Shown here one piece after another: positions 32,574-39,360 of a DNA stretch of 64,000 nt. Below the pieces are notes generated by a model that was not told where the DNA came from, did no database searches, and was given only the letters and a program-made list of their open reading frames with translations. How positions within the stretch are numbered: position 1 is the first letter of the stretch; each line of letters starts with the position of its first letter. Both the position numbers and the translations under genes were made by a program. Source of the stretch: JAJRZX01 sp964472295. Its GTDB lineage: Bacteria; Desulfobacterota; GWC2-55-46; JADFVP01. The stretch spans positions 1-64,000 of the forward strand of contig CAYYJQ010000006.1 in NCBI GenBank assembly GCA_964472295.1, given 5' to 3'.

Positions 32574-33836
32574 CTACTTCTCTTGTTCTTCTTCGACCGT
32601 CTCATCGGGCGCGGTCTTTTTTACGCGGAGTTTCCGGCGAATGGTGCTCAGTCCCCAGGCGGTCTTGAGGCCCAGTTTTGAGCCATAGAAGTTATCGAGA
32701 AGCGAGGCAGAGCCTTCGTTTTCCTCGAGGAGGAACCTGCCCTCCACAGGTGTTGTAACCATGCTGATGTCGCGTACCCAGTTGAAGTTTATGCCTTTTT
32801 TCTTAAGCGTCCTGTAGAGGTGCCGGTACACGGGAATAATCACCTCGGCGCTCAAGTCGTTCACATCAAGGGGCCTCTCCCTTGATGGCCGGAATATGGG
32901 AAGTATGGGCACAACACCTATGTCCGTAAGGTAATCTATGCCTTTTATCGTAGAGCCCGGTGGTTCAAGGCCCACTATGAGGTGCGAGGCCACTGTGCCG
33001 TTGGGGAAGATTCCCGCGGCGTACTTCAGGGCCTCGAGTGTCCTCTTCCTTCCAATCATGCCCGCGCGCCCGGGGCAGATTATTGAGAAGAGCTCCTTGT
33101 CGAATATATCGAGGTTATAGAGGAGCGAGTCCACGCCCGAGGCGTATGCCCTCTCTATCCAGTCGTTTTTGGCAGGCGGCAGGGCCTCGACAGCGACAAG
33201 GCAGTTGAAGTGCCTTTTTATGGCCTTTACATAGGGTTCAAGGAACTTCATGCCCCCGTCGTCACCCTCGGCATAACCTATGGAGAGGTATATTATGCCA
33301 GAGGCCCTCTCCCTGAAAACGGCCTTTACCGTCTCAAGGACCTCTTCCACAGTATATACCCGCGCCCCGGGCGTATCCACGTCAGAGCGGAAGTTGCCGG
33401 CGCAGTACCTGCACTGGGCGCTTGATTTAAAGAAGGCGCAACGCTGGTCCGGCGTAATGACCGTGTAACTCCCGTGGGTGCTGGCAATATCGCGAAGGCG
33501 CAGGCCAGTAGAGGTCTTCTGGTCATAGAACTTTGGAGGCTCGACTATCCTGACCTTTATCTCGGCCTTACCGTTAGTAAGCACATACCCCTTGCCTGAT
33601 TTTTTAATGGCATAGGGGGACCGCACGGTAAACCAGTCTTCGCAGGGTATGTTTACGAGAGTTTTTTTCGGCAGGAGTATGTCAATACCCGAAGAGCCGC
33701 AGGCGCGCGCCCTTGCGACAGGGTCTTCTATGGCCGCGCCCCTGAGCATTAGGTCTATCTTCAGCGCGCCGGGGTTGTTAAAGTAATCCTTGCTCTTCAA
33801 AGCCACTTGATTGCCCTGGGTTGACTTACGCGCCAA
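32574..33836 (-). CDS. radical SAM protein with CX8CX2C motif
   Basis: This 420-residue protein looks like a biotin-synthase-type radical SAM barrel (VEEVLETVKAVF, IYLSIGYAEGDDGG, VAVEALPPA, VASHLIVGLEPPGST). The only cysteine group suited to bind the cluster is CAFFKSSAQCRYC, with eight residues between the first two cysteines rather than three. A preceding all-beta segment (residues about 40-100) is unassigned. It sits between ThiF/MoeB and the SLC13 transporter in the sulfur block. The substrate is unknown. The C-terminal tail is acidic and probably disordered. Confidence 0.78.
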   Translation of the reverse strand: MARKSTQGNQVALKSKDYFNNPGALKIDLMLRGAAIEDPVARARACGSSGIDILLPKKTLVNIPCEDWFTVRSPYAIKKSGKGYVLTNGKAEIKVRIVEPPKFYDQKTSTGLRLRDIASTHGSYTVITPDQRCAFFKSSAQCRYCAGNFRSDVDTPGARVYTVEEVLETVKAVFRERASGIIYLSIGYAEGDDGGMKFLEPYVKAIKRHFNCLVAVEALPPAKNDWIERAYASGVDSLLYNLDIFDKELFSIICPGRAGMIGRKRTLEALKYAAGIFPNGTVASHLIVGLEPPGSTIKGIDYLTDIGVVPILPIFRPSRERPLDVNDLSAEVIIPVYRHLYRTLKKKGINFNWVRDISMVTTPVEGRFLLEENEGSASLLDNFYGSKLGLKTAWGLSTIRRKLRVKKTAPDETVEEEQEK

Positions 33837-33878
33837 TAAATTTGCAGAGAACAGGCGAGATGGACCGCAAACGCGCCC

Positions 33879-34691
33879 CTATATGGAACGGAGTTCGCAG
33901 GGGGCCTGCTCGTACAGAGAGAGCTCCTTTATGGTGGCCTTCTCGCCGCAAAGAGCGCAGTCCGGGTCGCGCCGCACCTTGACCTTTCTGAAGTTACTGC
34001 CAAGGGCGTCGTATATAAGGAGTTCTCCGGCAAGAGACCTGCCAATGGAGAGTATCTCTTTTACGGCCTCCACTGCCTGAAGAACGCCTATTACCCCGGC
34101 AAGGGCGCCGAGTACTCCCGCCTCCTGACAGGACGGCACCATGCCCTTTGGCGGCGGCTCGGGGTAGAGACACCTGTAACAGGGAAAGCCCTCGTGGGGT
34201 TTAAAGACCGCCACCTGCCCGTCAAACCTGAACATGCTCCCTGAGACAAGGGTCTTGCCCTCGAAAAAAGAGGCATCGTTCATGAGGTAGCGTGTTGGAA
34301 AGTTATCGGACCCATCGAGGACAACGTCATAATCGCGAAGCACCTCGCGGATGTTTTCCGTGTCAAGACGGCCATTGATGGTGCGCACCTCAACATCGGG
34401 GTTCAGGTCCTTCATGGCCTTCTTCGCGCTCTCCACCTTGGGAACGCCTATGGTGGTCGTATCGTGTATTATCTGGCGCTGAAGATTGCTGAGGTCAACG
34501 CGGTCGCCATCGGCAATGCCTATTGTCCCAACCCCGGCGGCGGCCAGATACAGGAGCGCCGGAGAGCCAAGGCCCCCGGCCCCGAGGACAAAGACCTTGC
34601 TCTCAAGGAGCTTTGCCTGACCCTTTCCGCCAACCTCGGGCAGTATGATGTGACGCGAGTACCGCTCTATCTGCTCGTCTGTAAAGTCCAT
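33879..34691 (-). CDS. ThiF/MoeB/HesA-family sulfur-carrier adenylyltransferase
   Basis: This 270-residue E1-like enzyme adenylates the C terminus of a ubiquitin-fold sulfur carrier. The ATP site is GAGGLGSPALLYLAAAG, with the conserved DNFPTRYLMN. The structural zinc site is CYRC plus CALC. It has no rhodanese domain, so sulfur must come from another donor such as TusA or sulfide. The obvious partner is the MoaD/ThiS-type protein at 37011. It is preceded by a 272-bp spacer with one copy of the GGTTTTCTTTG element. Confidence 0.92.
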   Translation of the reverse strand: MDFTDEQIERYSRHIILPEVGGKGQAKLLESKVFVLGAGGLGSPALLYLAAAGVGTIGIADGDRVDLSNLQRQIIHDTTTIGVPKVESAKKAMKDLNPDVEVRTINGRLDTENIREVLRDYDVVLDGSDNFPTRYLMNDASFFEGKTLVSGSMFRFDGQVAVFKPHEGFPCYRCLYPEPPPKGMVPSCQEAGVLGALAGVIGVLQAVEAVKEILSIGRSLAGELLIYDALGSNFRKVKVRRDPDCALCGEKATIKELSLYEQAPCELRSI

Positions 34692-34755
34692 CTTTTTTTA
34701 AAAAACCCCCTTCAAAAAAACATCACAAAAGAAAAGAATCGAAAATTTCCCTCCC

Positions 34756-34870
34756 ACTTTCTTTTAGAAAAAAGAAAGTTTTCTGCTTGTGCGGCAATGC
34801 CCCGTGTCTTAAAGGGACATAGTCACTTAACAACCAGAGGCCACCAATGGGAATTCACCCAAAGAAAACC
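34756..34870 (-). repeat. GGTTTTCTTTG/CTTTCTTTT element, long form
   Basis: Read on the minus strand it runs from GGTTTTCTTTG through ACTATGTCCC and GGCATTGCCGC to the palindrome ACTTTCTTTT/AAAAGAAAGT. It lies 65 bases upstream of the ThiF/MoeB gene. The same internal words occur in the copies at 38998 and 44224. Confidence 0.82.
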
Positions 34871-34964
34871 AATAGCAAAACAAAGGACGCGCCACCTTAG
34901 AGAGGCCTCAACGTAACATCACAAGCCCGCCTCGCAAAAAAAAGCGGGGCAAGGAAAACCAACT

Positions 34965-35417
34965 TCAGCCAATCTCCATGGGCTCTTCCTTGAAGGGCTC
35001 GTCCTCGTCCTCAAAAGTCCAGGACTTCATGGAGAACTCCTCGCCGTTCTTCACGGAGACTATGATATAGGAGTAGCCCGGCTGGGCCATCTCCCTGTCA
35101 TACTCCGAAGGCCTGTCAGGGTGGTCAGGGTGCGAGTGATAAAACCCGAGGAGTTCAAGGCTCTGGGCGCGCGCCCCCTTGTCCGCAAGGTTAATCTCCC
35201 TCGGGTCCATGAGATACCTGTCATGGGCACGCTCACGGTTAAGGTTCGTGCACTTGTCGGCGTAGAAGACCTTCCTTCCCATCATGGCATTCCCGATGAG
35301 CACGCCGCAACACTCATGGGGATACTCGTTCCGGGCGTGGTCGATAATTATCTCGTATACGTCCTTTGGAACCTTCAACTTGTTCTTCTTCTTGAACTTG
35401 GAGAGTAGACCCATCAA
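34965..35417 (-). CDS. JAMM (Mov34/MPN) metallopeptidase, Mec+-like
   Basis: This 150-residue zinc peptidase has the complete JAMM motif: an early Glu in YPHECCGVLIGN and HSHPDHPDRPSEYD. Relatives of this size cleave sulfur carriers: Mec+ frees cysteine from CysO in Mycobacterium, and HcyD trims the residue after Gly-Gly in Wolinella. In this operon the carrier ends GGGGS, so trimming and product release are both possible jobs. Confidence 0.9.
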   Translation of the reverse strand: MMGLLSKFKKKNKLKVPKDVYEIIIDHARNEYPHECCGVLIGNAMMGRKVFYADKCTNLNRERAHDRYLMDPREINLADKGARAQSLELLGFYHSHPDHPDRPSEYDREMAQPGYSYIIVSVKNGEEFSMKSWTFEDEDEPFKEEPMEIG

Positions 35418-35517
35418 ATACCCCTTGAATTTTATCTGTTATGGGAAGAATGTCCCTGAGCACCTAAAAAAATATTAATGAATGAAAAACGTCTTTTTCA
35501 AAAAAACTGATTGTCCG

Positions 35518-35580
35518 GCCCCCACCTGCACCGTCCCCACCTGCACCGCCCCCACCCGCACCGCAGGCCCCGCACCGCCG
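35518..35580. repeat. 15-bp GC-rich tandem repeat after cysK
   Basis: Three units of the type GCCCCCACCTGCACC start at 35518, 35533 and 35548; a decayed fourth follows. The transcribed strand is G-rich (GGTGGGGG). The array begins 14 bases beyond the cysK stop. Confidence 0.8.
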
Positions 35581-35593
35581 CCCCCCGGCCCGC

Positions 35594-36580
35594 TCAGTTC
35601 CAGAGGCTTGTTGATAGATACTTGTCCCCTCCGTCTGGAAATATGGTAACAATAAGACCCTCTTTTAGTTCTTTGGCCACGTTGAGCGCCCCGAGCATGG
35701 CCGCCCCGGAGGACTGGCCCACAAGAAGGCCCTCTTCCCTGGCGAGCCTCTTTGTCATCTCATAGGACTCTTCCGTTGAGGCCGGAATCTTTCTGTCAAG
35801 GCGGTCCTCGTGATATATGCCCGGCACTATGGATGAGGCCATATGCTTCAATCCTTCGAGGCCGTGCATGGGGTTGTCGGGCTCAACAGCGACAACTTCT
35901 ATCTTGCTATTAAACTCCTTGAGCCTGCGCATGGTGCCCATAATGGTGCCGCCCGTGCCTATGGTAGCCACGAAATGGGTAACCCTGCCCCCTGTCTGCT
36001 CGATAATCTCCCGGCCCGTGCCGTGGTAATGGGCAAGGGGGTTGGAGGGGTTGTTGTACTGGTCGAGCTTGCAGTATTTCTCGGGGTTATCGACGTATAG
36101 TTTCCACGCAAGGCGTATGGCCCCGTCCGAGCCCTCGAAGGGGCTCGAAAAAATGACCTTGGCGCCAAAGGCATCAAGAATCTTCTTTCTCTCGGAACTC
36201 ACGTTCTCTGGCACAACGAGTTCCACGCGGTGCCCCTTTACGGCGCCTATCCAGGCATAGGCAATACCCGTGTTGCCCGAGGTGGAATCGAGTATAATCT
36301 TGTCCTTTGTGAGCCTGCCGCTACGCTCGGCGTCCTCTATCATGCGGAGCGCGGGCCTGTCCTTTACAGAGCCCCCCGGGTTCGCGGACTCGAGCTTGGC
36401 GTATATCTTGACGCCGTCGGGGAGCCCACGCGTAATATTATTTATCCTCACAAGGGGCGTATTACCCACGAGGTCGAGGGCCGAGTCCCTTGCCTTTGGC
36501 GCCGCGGGACTACCCTCTGCGTCAATGTTCCTGAATGTACTGCTCCTCATTAAAGGCCCCCTGGCTTCACGCGAGAGCAT
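35594..36580 (-). CDS. cysK: PLP-dependent cysteine synthase
   Basis: This 328-residue fold type II enzyme has PLP lysine in NPGGSVKDRPA, the substrate loop STSGNTGIAYA, and the phosphate loop GTGGTIMGTMRR. It converts O-acetylserine or O-phosphoserine plus a sulfur donor to cysteine. The carrier, E1 and JAMM genes around it suggest the CysM-type reaction with a protein thiocarboxylate donor, so the cysM name would also fit. The start may be the ATG at 36550 rather than 36580; neither has a clear ribosome site. A promoter candidate lies about 70 bases upstream. Confidence 0.9.
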   Translation of the reverse strand: MLSREARGPLMRSSTFRNIDAEGSPAAPKARDSALDLVGNTPLVRINNITRGLPDGVKIYAKLESANPGGSVKDRPALRMIEDAERSGRLTKDKIILDSTSGNTGIAYAWIGAVKGHRVELVVPENVSSERKKILDAFGAKVIFSSPFEGSDGAIRLAWKLYVDNPEKYCKLDQYNNPSNPLAHYHGTGREIIEQTGGRVTHFVATIGTGGTIMGTMRRLKEFNSKIEVVAVEPDNPMHGLEGLKHMASSIVPGIYHEDRLDRKIPASTEESYEMTKRLAREEGLLVGQSSGAAMLGALNVAKELKEGLIVTIFPDGGDKYLSTSLWN

Positions 36581-36650
36581 GAAGATAAAGAGTTAAAACC
36601 TTACTTTTTATAAGGATTTCGGTATACATTAGCAAATCACTCAAGTTTTC

Positions 36651-36679
36651 AGATTATAATACCCTACCTCTCTTGTCAA
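36651..36679 (-). promoter_or_regulatory. candidate sigma-70 promoter for cysK
   Basis: TTGACA at 36674-36679 is followed by TATAAT at 36653-36658 with a 15-base spacer, or by TAATCT with 17 bases. The perfect hexamers support a promoter; the spacing is ambiguous. It would let cysK and later genes be expressed without the riboswitch. Confidence 0.55.
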
Positions 36680-36777
36680 GAATAATCTTGTGAAATTAAG
36701 GGGGGAACTGGGTTCAACGCTCTTAACGGCAGGACAGCCGCACCCATGTTGCAACGCCGATGGAGGGCCTCAAAAAA

Positions 36778-37014
36778 CTACTCTATAATATCGAGTTCAA
36801 TGGGTTCCACCTTCACGCCGTTATCGGAGAAAAAGTCCATTGCCTTCTCGATTTCCTCGCGTTCTCCCTCGAGTTCAAGGGCCACGATGCCTATCTTGTC
36901 AGTGACAGAGGCCTGCCTTATGTTGGTTATGACCTTGAACCTGCGTGTGCACTGACAGAGGAGGGGTTCTCTCACCTTTTCCGGCGGATAGGTGAGGTAG
37001 ACCTTTTTCTTCAA
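36778..37014 (-). CDS. NIL-domain protein
   Basis: This 78-residue protein is a bare NIL domain, the ferredoxin-like fold found in methionine ABC importers and in homocysteine-forming systems. It starts KKKVYLTYPPEKVREPLL and holds the ALELEGEREEIEKAMDFF strand-helix. Stand-alone NIL proteins cluster with sulfur-carrier genes, and an allosteric or sulfur-transfer role is suspected. Its start overlaps the stop of the sulfur-carrier gene (ATGA), which ties the two closely. It has a CQC motif at residues about 20-22. Confidence 0.88.
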   Translation of the reverse strand: MKKKVYLTYPPEKVREPLLCQCTRRFKVITNIRQASVTDKIGIVALELEGEREEIEKAMDFFSDNGVKVEPIELDIIE

Positions 37015-37295
37015 CTGCCACCCCCTCCGGCAATGGCCGGTATTATGGAGAGTTCGTCATTGTCATTGACAGAAGTCGAGAGATTATCCATGAAGCGTAT
37101 ATCCTCGTCGTTCAGGTAGAGGTTCACGAATCTGCGGAGGTTGCCGTCGGGTTCGCATATGCGCTCCTTGATGCCGGGATAGTTTTTCTCGAGGTCTTCT
37201 ATTATCTCGGCAACGCTCGCGCCCTCTGCCGTAACCTCGTCCAGGTCCTTGGTAATCTTCCTTAGTGGAGTTGGTATCCTTACCTTTACCGCCAT
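37011..37295 (-). CDS. MoaD/ThiS-type sulfur carrier with GGGGS end
   Basis: This 94-residue beta-grasp protein resembles MoaD and CysO (VKVRIPTPLRKITKD, FVNLYLNDEDIRF, DELSIIPAIAGG). Functional carriers end in Gly-Gly, the site of adenylation and thiocarboxylation. Here the end is AIAGGGGS, with an extra serine. That end cannot be adenylated directly and implies trimming, presumably by the JAMM peptidase of the cluster. TusA lies just upstream and the NIL gene overlaps downstream. Confidence 0.92.
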   Translation of the reverse strand: MAVKVRIPTPLRKITKDLDEVTAEGASVAEIIEDLEKNYPGIKERICEPDGNLRRFVNLYLNDEDIRFMDNLSTSVNDNDELSIIPAIAGGGGS

Positions 37296-37330
37296 GATTC
37301 TATCCTCCTTGAAATCTGTATTTTTTGGAG

Positions 37331-37570
37331 TTACTCCGAGACTTCTATTAGAAGCCTGAAGGAACCATCGTCTTTGCTTACCTTTACAATCTTGTGCCCT
37401 TCTTCCTTGACGCTCTTGGGGACGTTCTGAATGGGCTCGCCGCTGTCAAGGATTACCTCGAGGACCTCTCCCGGTTCCATGGCCTCGAGTTTGAGTTTTG
37501 TCTTTACAAAGTTGGTGGGGCACATTACGCCGCGAAGATCAAGCGATGCCTTTGCTTTTATCTCAGTCAT
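37331..37570 (-). CDS. TusA/SirA-family sulfur-transfer protein
   Basis: This 79-residue protein has the TusA fold with the persulfide cysteine in DLRGVMCPTNFVKTK. The usual CPxP is CPTN here. TusA-type proteins relay persulfide sulfur to biosynthetic acceptors. In this cluster it may feed the ThiF/carrier pair, with sulfite reductase as the upstream source. It is 35 bases from the carrier gene. Confidence 0.9.
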   Translation of the reverse strand: MTEIKAKASLDLRGVMCPTNFVKTKLKLEAMEPGEVLEVILDSGEPIQNVPKSVKEEGHKIVKVSKDDGSFRLLIEVSE

Positions 37571-37591
37571 ATCAGCCTTTCGGTCTTAATT

Positions 37592-37646
37592 TTGATGGGT
37601 GGAGCGAAGCGAAACCCATCCTAAAATTTGGTGGGCAGTGCCCACC
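37592..37646. repeat. GGGTTTCGCTTCGCTCC palindrome and REP-like palindrome
   Basis: GATGGGTGGAGCGAAGCGAA, then ACCCATC, forms an inverted repeat at 37593-37620; a related GGGTGTCGCTTCGCTCTACCC occurs at 44794-44814. GGTGGGCAGTGCCCACC follows at 37630-37646. Confidence 0.7.
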
Positions 37647-37684
37647 CTACCACACTCTCCAATGGCCGTAAGGCCATTGGTATT

Positions 37685-37800
37685 GGTTTTCTTTGCCGCG
37701 CTTTCTTATTTGTAAAGCGTGCCTGTTATGCGTTATGTCCCAAAAGTCCAGAAGCACATCGCCGCCCAATCAAAAAACTTTCTTTTTCCAAAAAGAAAGT
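37685..37800 (+). repeat. GGTTTTCTTTG/CTTTCTTTT element, long form
   Basis: The plus-strand copy runs from GGTTTTCTTTG through TTATGTCCC and ATCGCCGCCC to ACTTTCTTTTTCCAAAAAG. REP-like palindromes at 37876-37892 and 37918-37934 complete the 405-bp TusA-sulfite reductase spacer, in which no gene is seen. Confidence 0.8.
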
Positions 37801-37975
37801 AAGAAAATCTTTTATTTTCTTCTTTTTGGCGGGCGAAGCCCGGCCACTCCCCCTTCTTTTCTTCTTTCGTCTTCAGGCGGGCGAAGCCCGCCTCTTTCTC
37901 TTCTGTTTCTGTCTTTTGGTGGGCGCAGCCCACCCTACGCCCCTTTTTCTCTCCCCTTTTCTTTCTTTCCCCCTG

Positions 37976-38965
37976 TCAGTCCCCCTGGTCGATGAGTGGT
38001 CTGTCCGTTGGGGGATGGTCTGGTTTTACGGCGTATTCGCCAAAGACAGGGGCCATATGTTCAACATAGTCTTTCATGCCCAATCTCTGAAGAGTTTTCC
38101 CTATCCTCTCGAATCTCTTGCCGTTTTCCTGATACCACTTTACTGTCCTGTCAATGGCGTCACTGACCTTGTCTTCAGGGAGAAAGCGGCAGACCTGTAC
38201 GCCCTCTATGGGATGCCGTCCGTGCCGTCCACCGACGCGCACAATAAAACCGTGTTGTTTGGGTTTCCATGCCTCTGTTGGGCAGGCCCGTATGCAGTCC
38301 GCGCAGTAGAGGCATTTTTGCGCGTCGAAAATTGGTTCTCCCGTATCCGGGTGGGCCTCTATCGCGCCTTCCTTGCAGGCCTCGGAACAGATAGTGCAGC
38401 CTGTGCAGAGGTCCTGCTCCCACTCGGGGTCCACGACGCCCTGAAAGCCAAGGTCCATCTCGACAGTGCGGGAGCAGTCTATGGGACAACCCGAAAAAGA
38501 GGTCTTGAACTTATGGGGCGTATTCGTGCCAAAGAACTTTTCGTCTACCATGCGCGCCATCTTCTGCGCATCAATGAGGCCATTGGGGTTGTACTCGCAA
38601 CCGCCGCAGGCAGTGGGCACGCGGACCCTGGGGCCGCAGGACGCCACTTTCTGGCCTATCTTCTCAAGTTCAGCCACAAGGGCATGAAAGTCCTTGTAGT
38701 CCACGTAGAGGATTTCAAGGGACTGGCGGTAACTGAAGTGCACCACGCCTTCCCTGCTGTACTTTTTGGCGAGTTTCGAAATCTCAACAAGTTTATCCAC
38801 GCTCATCCTGCCGCCAGGGCAACGAAGGCGCACCGTGAAGAGGTCTTTTTGCCTCTGCTTTATGAAACCGCCTGATTTCAGGTCATTGAAGTTAACCTTG
38901 CCGCTAAGGTCCGTGAGGTCAAGGTCCACCTTTGTAGACTTGTCCTCTATAAAGTGATCGGTCAT
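37976..38965 (-). CDS. siroheme sulfite reductase with ferredoxin domain
   Basis: This 329-residue protein joins a nitrite/sulfite-reductase half domain (residues 25-100, LFTVRLRCPGGRMS, FSYRQSLEI) to a siroheme/4Fe-4S core (CGGCEYN, SGCPIDCSRT) with an inserted two-cluster ferredoxin (CTGCTICSEACKEGAIEA, CLYCADCIRACP). This is the single-subunit layout of dissimilatory-like, assimilatory-use reductases. It should reduce sulfite from APS reductase to sulfide. No DsrAB or DsrC is present, which argues against sulfate respiration at this locus. Confidence 0.9.
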   Translation of the reverse strand: MTDHFIEDKSTKVDLDLTDLSGKVNFNDLKSGGFIKQRQKDLFTVRLRCPGGRMSVDKLVEISKLAKKYSREGVVHFSYRQSLEILYVDYKDFHALVAELEKIGQKVASCGPRVRVPTACGGCEYNPNGLIDAQKMARMVDEKFFGTNTPHKFKTSFSGCPIDCSRTVEMDLGFQGVVDPEWEQDLCTGCTICSEACKEGAIEAHPDTGEPIFDAQKCLYCADCIRACPTEAWKPKQHGFIVRVGGRHGRHPIEGVQVCRFLPEDKVSDAIDRTVKWYQENGKRFERIGKTLQRLGMKDYVEHMAPVFGEYAVKPDHPPTDRPLIDQGD

Positions 38966-38997
38966 GAAAAAGCCTCCTTGAGTATAAAAAACTCCCT

Positions 38998-39105
38998 ACT
39001 TTCTTTTAGAAAAAAGAAAGTTTTCTGCTTGTCCAACAATGCCCCTTTGTCTCTCAGGGACATAATCCCATAATAGACGTGAGACACCAGTAGTCAAAGA
39101 AAACC
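38998..39105 (-). repeat. GGTTTTCTTTG/CTTTCTTTT element, long form
   Basis: The minus-strand order is GGTTTTCTTTG, TTATGTCCC, GGGGCATTGTTGG, AAGCAGAAAACTTTC and the closing AAAAGAAAGT. It lies 33 bases upstream of the sulfite reductase gene. Confidence 0.82.
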
Positions 39106-39179
39106 AGTATTGGCGCAATGATGCCGTCTCTTAAGAGAGACCCAATCTTTTAATCATACCAGAACCATAGAGGTCTTGA

Positions 39180-39360
39180 CAAGCCCCCCCTTGACCCCTG
39201 CCCCCTGATTCCCTGACACATGCCCCTTTGCGCCTATGGTCCTTAAACACCCCCGCCCCCCTGTCCCCGTTCTGCCCTTTTGCCCCCCTTCTGCTCCCTG
39301 CCCGGTATACACCCACATCCCGTCTGCCTGGCTCCCCCCGCCTGTCCCCCATTGCCCCTC
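39180..39360 (-). other. C-rich/G-rich low-complexity tract
   Basis: Between sulfite reductase and the ThrC-like gene the plus strand has many runs of four to seven C (for example at 39186, 39250, 39265, 39336). The mRNA of the upstream gene would be correspondingly G-rich just after its stop. A 73-codon Gly/Arg frame here is a by-product of composition. No other feature is seen. Confidence 0.7.

Noticed and set aside
35464..35652. Frame encoding GAGGG-like repeats
   Set aside because: It is made by the 15-bp tandem repeat and overlaps the end of cysK; composition explains it.
37628..38875. Open frame of about 415 codons opposite sulfite reductase
   Set aside because: The first third translates repeats and the rest is antisense to well-conserved ferredoxin and siroheme motifs.
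37976..38965. Dissimilatory sulfate-respiration locus
   Set aside because: No dsrA/dsrB pair, dsrC, aprA/aprB or qmo genes accompany it; the APS reductase is the assimilatory thioredoxin type.
39131..39352. Gly/Arg-rich 73-codon frame
   Set aside because: It arises from the G-run tract; there is no ribosome site and no conserved pattern.
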